Below, in pieces: positions 15,349 to 24,237 of a DNA stretch of 46,751 nt (positions are counted from its first letter, which is position 1; each line of letters begins with the position of its first letter). This stretch comes from an archaeon (lineage in GTDB: Archaea > Asgardarchaeota > Hermodarchaeia > Hermodarchaeales > Hermodarchaeaceae), in the NCBI GenBank assembly GCA_016550425.1, contig JABXGS010000151.1, positions 1-46,751 of the forward strand, in the 5' to 3' direction. The position numbers were made by a program, and so were the translations under genes. The notes beneath the pieces were generated by a model, which saw only the letters and a list, made by a program, of their open reading frames with translations, was not told where the DNA came from and ran no database searches.

Positions 15349-15576
15349 AGCCTTCTCCTGTAATTAAGGGCTTTTTCTGGATTATCAAGTTTACTCACCT
15401 GCTCATCAATTCTTTTAGACTTTAACCAAGATAATTTTCCCACGAAAAACGACCTAATAATTCCATCAAAAGATATTGATACGACAAAACCGAAATCTGA
15501 CTAAGGAGGAAATGCCTTTCCTATTGAAGTATGGTCGTCACTAGAAGTACCATTGTTCTATTGTAGCTTAGGTTCT

Positions 15577-17262
15577 TCAGTGGAAGAAATCATCAGGAAG
15601 CCTAAAACTTCCTAAATAGGGGTGCATTATTGTTGGATCAGTCCTTAATAAATTCAAAATACTATTTACAGAAAGGAAATTACAAGCCTTTTTAGCATCA
15701 ACGAGTCCTACACCGGTTGCAGGATCTTCATTTTGCCTAGCTGCTTCAAGATTAGCACTTATTCCCTCTTTAACATCATAGGCAGTCTTCTGTAATATCT
15801 TCTTTATAAGTCCTGGAAAGAATGCCCGAACCGAGTTCCAAGATAATTTATTTTTATCAGATCTTGATAAAAGGTTTCGATAACTGGATCGAAAAGTACT
15901 CGGTAATGACCCAACTGCGTCATTAATGATTTGCAGCATTAAAGCAACGACGCCAGCAACCATTGGCGCCGCAAGCGATGTTCCGTTACTAACAGTCCAT
16001 CCGTCAGCAAGTACAGGAGGTAAGGCTGTTGCATCACGAACCCGCATTAAATCATCAGCACTTTGATACTGAACTGGAACTGCAATGAATGGTTTCATTA
16101 CACCAACCTGAAGTGTGCCACCTTGGCCATTTGGTACAGCTACTCGTATGAGATTTCCACACAAGCCGCAAATATCTGGGACATGGCGAGGAGGGTATAA
16201 CACTGATTCACCACTCGATGCAACAGGTGAAGCAAACCACCCTTTATTAGCTGGACCAGCTATTCCTGGGGGAGAAGCCCCACCAACAGAAATTACATCT
16301 GGATGAGTTGAAGGCCACACGACAACACCTTCATCGATTCTTTGACCATCCTCGGTTTCCCATACATAATTTCCAGATGGAAAGATAACAACAACTCCTC
16401 GATTAATTAGTGTGATTAAAGCAAGCTCCACTATTCTTCTCTCCTCTCCATTCCTATCCACATCCTTCTCATTTGGTCCTGCACAAACCAACAGAATATC
16501 CGCCTGGTCTTCCAACTGAATTGCTTTCAAAATCCCCTCAACAATATACGGCCCCTCGCTATCAATGGGTTCTCCTGTTGCTGGAACAACACTTGAAACA
16601 CTTGCTGTCTTAATCATGGTGAGTCTAATCCCTGGCGCAACCGCAAATAGTGTAGAACAGAGAGCTGTTCCATGAGAAAGCCAGTCTTCTGCTTTGTCCC
16701 ACTCGGTTCTCAAAGGTATAACGTCAATTTGCTTCCGCACTTGATCCTTAAGTGTGGCATTATAATAAGGATGAAATTGGGGGTGATTAAGAGTCCAAAA
16801 GCCTGTATCAACTACAACAACATGCACTCCTCTTCCAACAATTCCTTCTCTATGTTTACTATCTGCATTTACCAGTTCAGCGATTGGGGACGGTACTGAA
16901 AGTTCACCAGGATCAAGTCTAGGGGGAGTTGGTTCTGCGTTTCTCAGTTTCCAAATTGGTGACAATACACTCTTTTCCACATGTTCTTTCAACTCGACGG
17001 GAATTGTTTTTCCTCCGCCAAAGTATTTATCGACAAAGGATTTTGACGCAGTGAAAGCTAGGCTAAAATAACCCTTTGCTGTAATCTTGCAATCATCTTT
17101 TTTGAGCCAGGTAATCACTGCATTCATTGAATCAGGGTGAGGATCATAATCTTCGAAATCTTCATGAAGGAGTTTTTTCTTTTTAAACAGAGATTTTCCA
17201 CTTTTAGATTTTAGGGTGAGAATTACATGAACCTTATTTGCACGAGTGATTGTTTTTTTCAT
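15577..17262 (-). CDS. Subtilisin-like serine protease (family S8), without signal peptide
   Basis: This 561-residue protein has the full S8 triad. Asp152 lies in VVVVDTGFW, His198 in SHGTALCS and Ser429 in SNGTSLAAPMVAGV; the oxyanion Asn298 lies in PSGN. About 120 residues precede the catalytic domain and may be a propeptide. The start, MKKTITRANKVHV, has no signal peptide or TM segment, so the enzyme may be cytoplasmic or exported by another route. About 100 residues follow the catalytic serine region, with several charged helices. It is unlike the secreted C25 enzyme nearby in lacking an anchor. Confidence 0.92.
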   Translation of the reverse strand: MKKTITRANKVHVILTLKSKSGKSLFKKKKLLHEDFEDYDPHPDSMNAVITWLKKDDCKITAKGYFSLAFTASKSFVDKYFGGGKTIPVELKEHVEKSVLSPIWKLRNAEPTPPRLDPGELSVPSPIAELVNADSKHREGIVGRGVHVVVVDTGFWTLNHPQFHPYYNATLKDQVRKQIDVIPLRTEWDKAEDWLSHGTALCSTLFAVAPGIRLTMIKTASVSSVVPATGEPIDSEGPYIVEGILKAIQLEDQADILLVCAGPNEKDVDRNGEERRIVELALITLINRGVVVIFPSGNYVWETEDGQRIDEGVVVWPSTHPDVISVGGASPPGIAGPANKGWFASPVASSGESVLYPPRHVPDICGLCGNLIRVAVPNGQGGTLQVGVMKPFIAVPVQYQSADDLMRVRDATALPPVLADGWTVSNGTSLAAPMVAGVVALMLQIINDAVGSLPSTFRSSYRNLLSRSDKNKLSWNSVRAFFPGLIKKILQKTAYDVKEGISANLEAARQNEDPATGVGLVDAKKACNFLSVNSILNLLRTDPTIMHPYLGSFRLPDDFFH

Positions 17263-17365
17263 TACCAGGTTGCACCTTCCCTCTCTTCTGAAAAAAAGGG
17301 AGCTGGAGGGCGTAATCGAAAATCGCTGTTCGTTTGAATCTCTGAGGTGATTATTGTACTAGTCT

Positions 17366-17554
17366 TTACTCTTTCTTGTCTTTCTCTTTCGCTAGTCTTT
17401 TACAAGCTTCAAAGCATTTCCAAGCTCGATAACTTTCAACGGCGAGGATCGCAAGGAGCAGTATTACGATAATATCGAAGTACCACAAACTCCAAAGCTG
17501 GAATTGGCTGGGTCCATCAATGGTTGTCGGATTTGTCCAAGTTGGCCAACCTAT
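17366..17554 (-). CDS. Small single-TM protein without standard start codon, or truncated gene end
   Basis: The frame reads GWPTWTNPTTIDGPSQFQ, then one TM segment (DIIVILLLAILAVE) and a charged tail ending KEKDKKE. No ATG or GTG is in frame before the TM segment; an in-frame TTG lies at its edge. A TATA-like CTTATTTATTA (17588-17598) lies about 25 nt before GGAGGG (17562-17567). Exactly 7 nt later is an in-frame ATA, the same geometry as the ORF at 13015. The N-termini of both read TW..NP. It may use an unusual start, carry a frameshift (an out-of-frame ATG lies next to GGAGGG), or be a gene remnant. Confidence 0.4.
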   Translation of the reverse strand: MGWPTWTNPTTIDGPSQFQLWSLWYFDIIVILLLAILAVESYRAWKCFEACKRLAKEKDKKE

Positions 17555-17769
17555 TGTTCATCCCTCCGTGAACTACTCCAGCTCTTGTAATAAATAAGTG
17601 TTAGGTTATTTTGACAAATGTAAAGTAATTAGACCAACACTACATAATAATCAATTAAGGTTGTTAGCCGACCGAATGCCTTTAGAAATATTACTAACCA
17701 GTGGCACTCTCTTCTCAGGCTTTCATTCAAGAGGATATGCAGGAGTGCAAAAACAGCACTCACTAAATC

Positions 17770-18999
17770 CTATTCCGGACGATCGTAGGGCACAAACTCT
17801 TTTCCAAGCAGCTCACGACCGATAATGAGCCGCATGATATTCATGCCGCCTTCAGCGCCAATCGAGTAGCTACGGACACCGCGAATGCCCAGATCCAACT
17901 CAGATTCCTTTGTGTATGCGAATGCGCCGTGCCAGTCAGCGACTTCGTTAAGGATTGCGAAGGCATCGATAGGGGCACGGAGTTTGGCCATGGCGGTCCA
18001 GAGGGCGACGTCGAAGTGGTTGTATTTGGTGTTGCCGGCATAGACTTGGTCCATGAGCCAGGCAGCTTTGTACATGACGAGGCGGTCGCCCATGAGTTTG
18101 CTGTACCATTCGGCGAGGGGGAAGCTGATGCCTTCGTATTTACCGAGTTCTTTGCCGAAGGCTTTGCGTTGGCGAACATAGTTCATACCGATTTCCAGTC
18201 CTTCGAGGGCGGCACCAATACAGGTGGCGCCGATGATGACACGGGCCGCGGAGAAGCCTTCCATAGCGTACACGAATCCCTTGTTGGGTTCGCCGATTAG
18301 CCAATGCTTAGGAATCTCAACATTGTCCATGGCAAAGCCACCAGTGCTGATGCCCATCCGGCCCCAATCCTCGAAGAGGGTGGGGGTGAGACCGGGGGTA
18401 TCTTTTTCGACGGGTAAGATGAAGGCAGCAATACCACGATGCTTCGGAGACGCTTGCTTGTCGAGGTATCCGGTAGTGAAGTAGCGGCCTTGCATTTCGG
18501 TGGTGGATTCGCGAACTCCACTGATGTAGACCTTCTCACCGTTTACGACGTATTTGTCCTCATTTTCAGCAATGGTGGTTTTGGTGGCACCTACAATATC
18601 ACTCCCTCCACCGGGTTCAGTCGTGGCTATGCCAAAGAAATATTCTCCTTTGGCAACTTTGGGAAGAATTTCTTGCTTAGCCTCTTCGGTACCGTGGCGG
18701 GCAAAGACACAGGCCCAGCTTGCTTCGACGAGATAAAAGACTGGGATCGCGATGCTTAAATCCCCCCGTGCGAGTTCCTCAGCGGCAATACAGGCTAACA
18801 TGAAGTTTCCACCAGGTCCACCGTATTTTTCTGGAATTGTGATACCCAGGAGGCCAAGATCCGCCATCTTTTTGACGAGGCCCTTGGGTAGTGTGCCCGT
18901 TTCATCCATTTCCCGTGTATGAGGACGGATTTCTTTTTGGGCAAAGTCCCGGACAGTATCTCGGAAAAGTTGTTCATCCTGTGAAAACTCAAAATCCAT
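17770..18999 (-). CDS. Acyl-CoA dehydrogenase
   Basis: This 409-residue flavoprotein has a typical acyl-CoA dehydrogenase layout. The N-terminal helical domain (MDFEFSQDEQLFRDTVRDF) comes first, then the beta domain with FGIATTEPGGGSD, and a C-terminal helical domain. In the last domain Glu383 in GAEGGMN sits where the catalytic base is found in short/medium-chain enzymes. The reaction is alpha,beta-oxidation of an acyl-CoA, with electrons passed to ETF. The chain-length preference cannot be read from sequence. An EtfB/EtfA pair lies 6 kb away on the same strand. GAGGATGA precedes the ATG. Confidence 0.93.
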   Translation of the reverse strand: MDFEFSQDEQLFRDTVRDFAQKEIRPHTREMDETGTLPKGLVKKMADLGLLGITIPEKYGGPGGNFMLACIAAEELARGDLSIAIPVFYLVEASWACVFARHGTEEAKQEILPKVAKGEYFFGIATTEPGGGSDIVGATKTTIAENEDKYVVNGEKVYISGVRESTTEMQGRYFTTGYLDKQASPKHRGIAAFILPVEKDTPGLTPTLFEDWGRMGISTGGFAMDNVEIPKHWLIGEPNKGFVYAMEGFSAARVIIGATCIGAALEGLEIGMNYVRQRKAFGKELGKYEGISFPLAEWYSKLMGDRLVMYKAAWLMDQVYAGNTKYNHFDVALWTAMAKLRAPIDAFAILNEVADWHGAFAYTKESELDLGIRGVRSYSIGAEGGMNIMRLIIGRELLGKEFVPYDRPE

Positions 19000-19088
19000 T
19001 ATCTATCATCCTCAGAATTTGAAATATACAGCGCATTCACTGTTGTGGTGTCTAAAAGTCTTTACGGTTGCCCATTTTTTTTACAAAT

Positions 19089-19538
19089 TCAAGAAGATTC
19101 TGAAATCAATTCACCAATTGCAAGTTGAATAACTTCTTTCTGTTGTTTGAGTAACCATCTGGTGAACGTATTCGATTTTCTGTCGCAATTCGGAGGAGCA
19201 AATAGACCAAATCTAATAGTGTCCTTCCGTGTCGAAGTGGATGCAGTCCAAATTACTGAAACACACTCCGTTTTCTCGTACAGACAGATTTTACTTACGA
19301 ATTTTATCAATTGGATTCCTAAAGAACCTGCTACTTTTATTTCATCTTCTAATAACGGCTGAGAATTAGAAATTATGATGTTTTTCAATTCCTCTGAAAC
19401 AAGTGATTCTTGCCAGTCTACCTCGCATTCGAGGGTTGACAGCGGCACTCCGGTGCTCGCTCTATTAAAGCCTTTGTCTAGCTTGAGACTTTCAGCCTTT
19501 CGCGATTCCAACAACAAGTGAGCAGTATACTCAGCCAA
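19089..19538 (-). CDS. Hypothetical soluble protein
   Basis: The ORF encodes 149 residues with no recognised domain. It is mixed alpha/beta in appearance, with a strand-rich middle (KICLYEKTECVSVIWTAST) and a helical, lysine-rich end. The only start near the N-terminus is TTG, without a clear ribosome-binding site. It lies between the acyl-CoA dehydrogenase (same strand) and the VOC gene (divergent). It is probably real because the composition is balanced, but support is weak. Confidence 0.4.
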   Translation of the reverse strand: MAEYTAHLLLESRKAESLKLDKGFNRASTGVPLSTLECEVDWQESLVSEELKNIIISNSQPLLEDEIKVAGSLGIQLIKFVSKICLYEKTECVSVIWTASTSTRKDTIRFGLFAPPNCDRKSNTFTRWLLKQQKEVIQLAIGELISESS

Positions 19539-19621
19539 GATGATGCTTTGTGTTTGTGGGATGTAACTGTACAGTAAAAGTTATGTCGTTGAAAATGTGA
19601 GGCGTATGAAGTGTGGTCATT

Positions 19622-20062
19622 ATGCCGAAACACATAGAGTCTAAGGATGAAATTCATCGAGTTTGGACGGTTCGTGTCTTTGTGTCAAACCAAGAAGAAG
19701 CGATTGCATTTTTCCATGACGTGTTGGAAATCCCAGTCATTTTAGATGCTCCACGGTTTGGGTGGGTGGAATTGGGTCCAGCTGACGAACGAGCAAAAAT
19801 TGCTTTAGTCGAACCAAGTCCTGATGCAGACCCAATCATGTATGAATGGCAACTGAACCAGATTGGACGCAATACTGGTATTACATTTGAAACACATGAC
19901 ATCGATGGCTTCTATAAGAAAATGAAAGAGCGGGGGGTCCGGTTTTTCATGTTGCCAGAAGAGATGCCCTGGGGGGGTATGATGGCTGGGTTTGAGGACC
20001 TCGATGGAAACCGCTACAATATTGTTGAGGATTCTGAGCATTATACTCGAGATTATTCTTAA
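19622..20062 (+). CDS. VOC (glyoxalase/dioxygenase-like) superfamily protein
   Basis: This protein of about 146 residues has two beta-alpha-beta-beta-beta units typical of the vicinal oxygen chelate fold. The first begins WTVRVFVSNQEEAIAFFHDVLEIPV. The second begins GITFETHDIDGFYKKMKERGVRF and ends with FEDLDGNRYNIVED, which carries the usual late metal-ligand glutamate. The substrate is unknown; family members include glyoxalase I, epimerases and lyases. ATG at 19622 is taken, with GTG at 19613 possible. It overlaps the small zinc-ribbon gene on the opposite strand by 4 nt. Confidence 0.82.
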   Translation: MPKHIESKDEIHRVWTVRVFVSNQEEAIAFFHDVLEIPVILDAPRFGWVELGPADERAKIALVEPSPDADPIMYEWQLNQIGRNTGITFETHDIDGFYKKMKERGVRFFMLPEEMPWGGMMAGFEDLDGNRYNIVEDSEHYTRDYS

Positions 20063-20235
20063 TCGAAGTCGAAGATGGATCGACCCTTCGAAAACTGCAT
20101 GATGAATCTGCACTGTTCACAGACCATGAGCGTAATTTTGTGGCTGGTAAAGCCCCATTTACTATCCATGCGGCCTTCTTCTTTTCTGAAAGTTGTGTTT
20201 CCACAGAGTGGACACGTTAATTGCTGTTTAGACAT
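20059..20235 (-). CDS. Small zinc-ribbon protein (58 aa)
   Basis: This ORF encodes 58 residues with two CxxC knuckles, TCPLCGN near the N-terminus and VCEQCRF near residue 40, separated by a charged stretch. This is a typical small zinc ribbon. The start ATG has GGAGG about 11 nt upstream. The C-terminus reads FSKGRSIFDFD. Such proteins often bind nucleic acids or other proteins; no specific role can be given. It converges with the VOC gene and overlaps its stop by 4 nt. Confidence 0.75.
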   Translation of the reverse strand: MSKQQLTCPLCGNTTFRKEEGRMDSKWGFTSHKITLMVCEQCRFIMQFSKGRSIFDFD

Positions 20236-20377
20236 GTTTCTGTAGCCTCCAGCAAAGACCTTTGCTGCACTCTGACCTTAGAAAAGTCACTTAATTAACC
20301 TTAGTTCAACGAAGCTCAAACGAAGGAGACCATAATGTTTTTCACAGAGAATTGTCTCGGGCATTCTAGTGGAAAGT

Positions 20378-21547
20378 ATGACAGACAAAACACCCCTCGG
20401 TATTCCAGTCCTCGACGACGCCCTCGGTGGTGGTATTCCACGTGGATACGTTGTCTTACTTGAAATTGACCCCGGCACACGACCAGATGCCTTCATCTCG
20501 AACTTTCTGGCCACCGGACTTAACAATAGTGAACTAGCCTACCTCCTTTGCACCGAATATCCCCTCCGCTTTGCCTACGAGCATTTGCGCTCCAAGGGCA
20601 TCGATGTCGATGATGCATTAAAAAACCAACAGTTGATTGGAATCGATGCGTTCACGGATGCGTTCGGGTGGCGAGAGTTTGAACCCGAAAGCGACTTTTC
20701 AGTGCATGATATCGGGAATTCACGACAAGTCTATGATGTGATTCGTCGAGTCGTCCTTACCTTAAAACCAGAAAATAATCTTCGTGGTGTTTTCGACTCG
20801 TTAACCTCCATTATTTATGCAGCCCGTGAACCCGATGAAGTGATGAGCTATTTGCATCACCAGATGAGTGCACAGAAAAATCATGGCAACATTCTTCTGT
20901 ACATAATCGCTAGGGAAGCCCACGATGAAGAAGATCTTCGACGCCTTGAACACATCGTTGATGGAGTAATTGCCCTCTACAAGATTTATGACGAGGAGGG
21001 GTGGCAGAGCGCCTGTCAAATCGAGAAAATGCGAGGAATCGACTTTGATCCTCTACTCTACCTGTATGAGGTCAAGGATGGAGACATTACACTCACTCCT
21101 TTTACTGAAATAGAAGCTGAAGATGACGACGAAGAGGACGAAGAGGAGGAAGAGGAGGAAGAGGAGGAAGAGGAGGAAGAGGAGGAAGAGGAGTCAATTG
21201 CAGAAACTTTTGAACCCGCAGAAATCGAACCATCAGTTCGTGAACCAGTAGCTGAAGAGCTTCCTGAAGAAGAGGATGAAACTGAAGATGCTGAAGAGAC
21301 ACCAACTGAACCCTCTGAAACGGAAGATACGCCTCCACCAATTCCTCCGGTTCCTGAACCAGAAGAAGTCCCAGAGGAAGTCGTTAAGGAAGAACCCGAA
21401 CCTGAGACAGACTCTTCCTCTAAGGAAACCCGAACTCCCATTATCTTTGATGTAGCCGAATCCTCTGAGACAACAAAAGAATCTGCCCCTGAAGAAGCTG
21501 CTCCTGAGGAATCCGAAGACGAGGATGAAGACGCCTTTTTCTTCTAG
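20378..21547 (+). CDS. KaiC/RecA-like protein lacking a Walker A lysine, with long acidic tail
   Basis: The N-terminal 240 residues follow the KaiC/RadA pattern. GIPVLDDALGGGIPRG comes first, then the strand where the P-loop should be, then a late strand (NLRGVFDSLTSII) like Walker B. The P-loop position reads EIDPGTRPDAF, with no GK[ST], so ATP binding in the usual way is unlikely. From about residue 245 the protein is an acidic, low-complexity tail with a long glutamate run and Pro/Ser/Thr stretches, probably disordered. It ends in acidic residues and FFF. ATG at 20378 is preferred over GTG at 20369. The role is unknown; KaiC-like pseudo-ATPases often act in signalling. Confidence 0.7.
   Translation: MTDKTPLGIPVLDDALGGGIPRGYVVLLEIDPGTRPDAFISNFLATGLNNSELAYLLCTEYPLRFAYEHLRSKGIDVDDALKNQQLIGIDAFTDAFGWREFEPESDFSVHDIGNSRQVYDVIRRVVLTLKPENNLRGVFDSLTSIIYAAREPDEVMSYLHHQMSAQKNHGNILLYIIAREAHDEEDLRRLEHIVDGVIALYKIYDEEGWQSACQIEKMRGIDFDPLLYLYEVKDGDITLTPFTEIEAEDDDEEDEEEEEEEEEEEEEEEEEESIAETFEPAEIEPSVREPVAEELPEEEDETEDAEETPTEPSETEDTPPPIPPVPEPEEVPEEVVKEEPEPETDSSSKETRTPIIFDVAESSETTKESAPEEAAPEESEDEDEDAFFF
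21134..21193 (+). repeat. GAGGAGGAA-type tandem repeat within the KaiC-like gene
   Basis: A nine-base purine repeat encoding only glutamate runs for about 50-60 nt. It is a likely site of length variation by slippage, which would change tail length by three residues without a frameshift. Confidence 0.7.
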
Positions 21548-21844
21548 CAGATCTGAACTTCTTCTGTTCACCGTGTAGCGCTTAGAAGACACTACCTGCA
21601 GTTGATGTTGGATTATAAAATATGGCACTAGCCCATCCTATGCCATAAAGCTCTATTTGGGCACCTCATAAAAGCTGATATTTTGTGTGATTGGCGCAAA
21701 CCTGATGTAATCTGTGTTGCTCCGGTTCTTTCTACAACACCTCTACTGAAGTGTTTCATTTCGTTGAAACCTTCAAGGCCACGAGTGGTCAGTAGTGAAC
21801 GTTCAAAAGCCTCAAGACACAATTACACATAAGGTGGAATCTTC
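21548..21844. other. Intergenic stretch with a TATA-like site, no supported gene
   Basis: GAAC and GTTC form a small hairpin just after the KaiC-like gene. A good TATA-like TTATAAAATA occurs near 21612, more than 200 nt upstream of the next start. GCCCA and TGGGC could pair around 21635-21662. A minus-strand ORF of 64 codons lies here but has no plausible product. A long leader or small RNA is possible; nothing firmer can be said. Confidence 0.35.
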
Positions 21845-22918
21845 ATGGGAATCCCCATCAAGCATATCAGGCAAGTTAAGAACCCTCCCTACACAATTAA
21901 TGATGAACAGCTTGCACGTTATAATCTCGATAACTTAATTTTCAACCGCGTGTATTCGGATTCCCAGTGGCCAGGTCATCAACGGATGATCGATGAACGG
22001 GTTCCCGAGCTCATTCGACACCCGAAACCGGGTTATTCCCACGTCGATTTTGCCCTAGAGGAAGCCGCTTGGACCCTCCACGATACCTACAAGGGCACCT
22101 TTGCACACTCTCGAATTTCGAAATTTCGTGAACCTGCAGCAGAACTGGACCATGATTTATCGAAAATTGACTTCGAAGTCCCCGAACCCCTCAAGATGAG
22201 TGCTTATGTTAAACGAGCGGCCTTCCTATATGGTGCTTCTCTCGTCGGGATTTGCCAAGTTAATTCCAATTGGATTTATGCTAATACTGATATTCCAGAG
22301 GATTGTACTTCAGCCATCGTCATGGCTATTCATATGGATCCCGAAGGCATTGCCACCTCTCCAGCTATCCCTGCAGCTGCCGCCACTGGTGTTGGTTATT
22401 CCCGAATGGGTTTCGTTCTTGCTCTTCTCGGTGAATTTATCCGTAATTTCGGGTACACAGCAATTCAATGTGCCAACGACACAGGACTTAGTATTCCCCT
22501 TGCAATTGATGCTGGTCTTGGACAACTGGGACGTCATGGTCTCCTCATCACTCCCAAATTTGGAGCACGTGTGCGCCTCTGTAAAATCTTCACGAACCTC
22601 CCCCTCCATTACGACCAACCCATTGACTTCGGAGTCACCGAATTCTGTAGTAGTTGTAAATGTTGTGCAGAAGCCTGCGAAGTCGACGCCATTTCCAAAG
22701 AGGATGAACCTACCTTTACTCCCTCCTGTAAATCCAATAATCCGGGCGTTTTAAAATGGCCAGTCAATGCTGAACTCTGCTATGAATTCTGGTGCGATAA
22801 TGGCGGTGATTGCTCCACTTGTATTGCAGTTTGCCCCTACACAAAACGCACCTTTAATGATGTCCCATTGGATCCCGACAAGTTTTGGGAGACTAAAACC
22901 TCCTCCAAATCTGGTTGA
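21845..22918 (+). CDS. Reductive-dehalogenase-like cobamide/iron-sulfur protein, cytosolic
   Basis: The 357-residue product resembles the catalytic core of RdhA reductive dehalogenases. A nitroreductase-like B12-binding region contains SIPLAIDAGLGQLGRHGLL and RVRLCKIFTNLPL. It leads into PIDFGVTEFC and two 4Fe-4S motifs, FCSSCKCCAEACE and a later C..FW..NGGDCSTCIAVCP. Epoxyqueuosine reductase (QueG) shares this core, so a non-dehalogenating role is possible. There is no Tat signal, unlike respiratory RdhA. No membrane-anchor RdhB gene is adjacent. AAGGTGG precedes the ATG. It is translationally coupled to the methyltransferase by a TGATG overlap. It is one more cobamide-dependent protein in a window rich in B12 genes. 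Confidence 0.85.
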   Translation: MGIPIKHIRQVKNPPYTINDEQLARYNLDNLIFNRVYSDSQWPGHQRMIDERVPELIRHPKPGYSHVDFALEEAAWTLHDTYKGTFAHSRISKFREPAAELDHDLSKIDFEVPEPLKMSAYVKRAAFLYGASLVGICQVNSNWIYANTDIPEDCTSAIVMAIHMDPEGIATSPAIPAAAATGVGYSRMGFVLALLGEFIRNFGYTAIQCANDTGLSIPLAIDAGLGQLGRHGLLITPKFGARVRLCKIFTNLPLHYDQPIDFGVTEFCSSCKCCAEACEVDAISKEDEPTFTPSCKSNNPGVLKWPVNAELCYEFWCDNGGDCSTCIAVCPYTKRTFNDVPLDPDKFWETKTSSKSG

Positions 22919-23685
22919 TGAAAATGCCTGTCTTTGATGAACTCGCACTCGTCTATGACCAATCCATAGACTGGGAGCAACGACTTCAGCGGGAACTTCC
23001 CTTTATTAATAGCCTCATAAAGGACCAAACAAAAGCCCGAATTCTCGACTTAGCTTGTGGCAGCGGACGCCACGCCGTTGCTTTAGCTCAGAGAGGCCAT
23101 GATGTAATTGGTCTGGATATAAGTTCAGAAATGATTGCTGCAGCTACTCGCCATGCCGAGAAAAGCAAAGTTAGGGTCCAATTCCACACTGCCGATATGC
23201 AGAATGCGAAAACAACCGTGACGAGTCCATTTGATCTTATATTATGCCTAGGTAATTCACTGGCGCTTCTCCCCTCGATTGATGCTTTGAAAACAGCCCT
23301 TCAAGGAGTCAAATCCTTGCTCTCTAAGGATGGCATTTTTGTTTCTCAGATACTTAACTTCGAAGAAATACGAACTACCCACTTCCGCTTCTTTCCCCTC
23401 AAAGCTGGATTCACAACTGCAGGGAATGAGGTGATTTTTGCACGATTTTTTGAAGATTTATCTAACGAAATTACAACAACCATGGTGTTTTCAGCATTTG
23501 TAAAAACTGAAACCGGCTGGAAAACCAAAACTCGTGAACAGCCCGTTCTTCAGCTCACTCAAGCCCACCTGACCCAGCTTCTCAGAACAGTTGAGTTTAA
23601 ACGGCTCCAATACTACGCAGATTACCAACAGACCCCCTTCTCTCCCTCCACCAGCCGAAATCTCGTTTCTCTTGCCCATAAATAA
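22918..23685 (+). CDS. Class I SAM-dependent methyltransferase
   Basis: This protein of about 255 residues carries motif I (ILDLACGSGRHAVALAQRG), an acidic residue at the end of beta-2 (VIGLDIS) and motif III/IV (FDLILCLGNSL). These are the marks of a Rossmann-fold methyltransferase. The C-terminal half is beta-rich (FFEDLSNEITTTMVFSAFV). The ATG shares its A with the stop codon of the preceding gene (TGATG), so the two are translated together. The acceptor is unknown. In-frame alternatives lie at 22915 (TTG) and 22924 (ATG). Confidence 0.85.
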   Translation: MKMPVFDELALVYDQSIDWEQRLQRELPFINSLIKDQTKARILDLACGSGRHAVALAQRGHDVIGLDISSEMIAAATRHAEKSKVRVQFHTADMQNAKTTVTSPFDLILCLGNSLALLPSIDALKTALQGVKSLLSKDGIFVSQILNFEEIRTTHFRFFPLKAGFTTAGNEVIFARFFEDLSNEITTTMVFSAFVKTETGWKTKTREQPVLQLTQAHLTQLLRTVEFKRLQYYADYQQTPFSPSTSRNLVSLAHK

Positions 23686-23779
23686 GGTTTCAAAAGATAA
23701 TTCTACGCCATGACCCTCTCGATTTTAATACTTTACAGACCTGAATAGCAATTACTTATCACGATTCAGGGAGGTGATC

Positions 23780-24220
23780 ATGGTGGAAAGAAATACAATC
23801 GCCAGGATCTTCATCATCCTCGGCGCAATCCTCCAACTCATCTATCTGGTCACCAATGGCTTCTTTGGCTTCATTATCTTTGTCGTCATTATCCTTGGCT
23901 CAATATTTACACCCGGTGATCCACTCTTGGACCTAGCAACGACGACAATGGCCTGGATGTTTCTAACGGTCGTCTTGGGCTTTATTTTCATGATTATTTG
24001 GTTCGTCATGGCGAGCATACCCGGACGAAGTAGACTCTGGCTTATCATCACAGGTCTACTTGCATTGATCCTCTGCGGTCTTATCCCTGGTTTTCTAGCC
24101 TTTACCCTCTTTGGCACCACTTGGCCTCCCTTCTGGCTAGGCCTCATACTCTCGAGTTGGCTCCCAGGACTTCTTGTCTTCATTGCAGGGATTGTCGCTA
24201 CAAAACCACTCGAAGCATAG
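23780..24220 (+). CDS. Four-TM integral membrane protein (hypothetical)
   Basis: The product has four hydrophobic helices with short loops (IARIFIILGAILQLIYL, WMFLTVVLGFIFMIIWFVM, a third around LWLIITGLLALILCGLI and a fourth near LILSSWLPGLLVFIAGIV). GGGAGGTGAT lies 5 nt upstream of the ATG at 23780; GTG at 23774 and at 23783 are in frame. No family is recognised. It stands alone between the methyltransferase gene and the decayed molybdopterin-domain gene. Confidence 0.65.
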   Translation: MVERNTIARIFIILGAILQLIYLVTNGFFGFIIFVVIILGSIFTPGDPLLDLATTTMAWMFLTVVLGFIFMIIWFVMASIPGRSRLWLIITGLLALILCGLIPGFLAFTLFGTTWPPFWLGLILSSWLPGLLVFIAGIVATKPLEA

Positions 24221-24237
24221 TCCACAAAAGCAGTCCG

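Noticed and set aside
21058..21441. Minus-strand serine-rich ORF opposite the acidic tail
   Set aside because: It is the antisense reading of a glutamate-coding purine repeat.
21628..21822. Minus-strand ORF of 64 codons in the gap before the reductive-dehalogenase-like gene
   Set aside because: No recognisable motif or ribosome-binding site, and the composition is unlike the neighbours.
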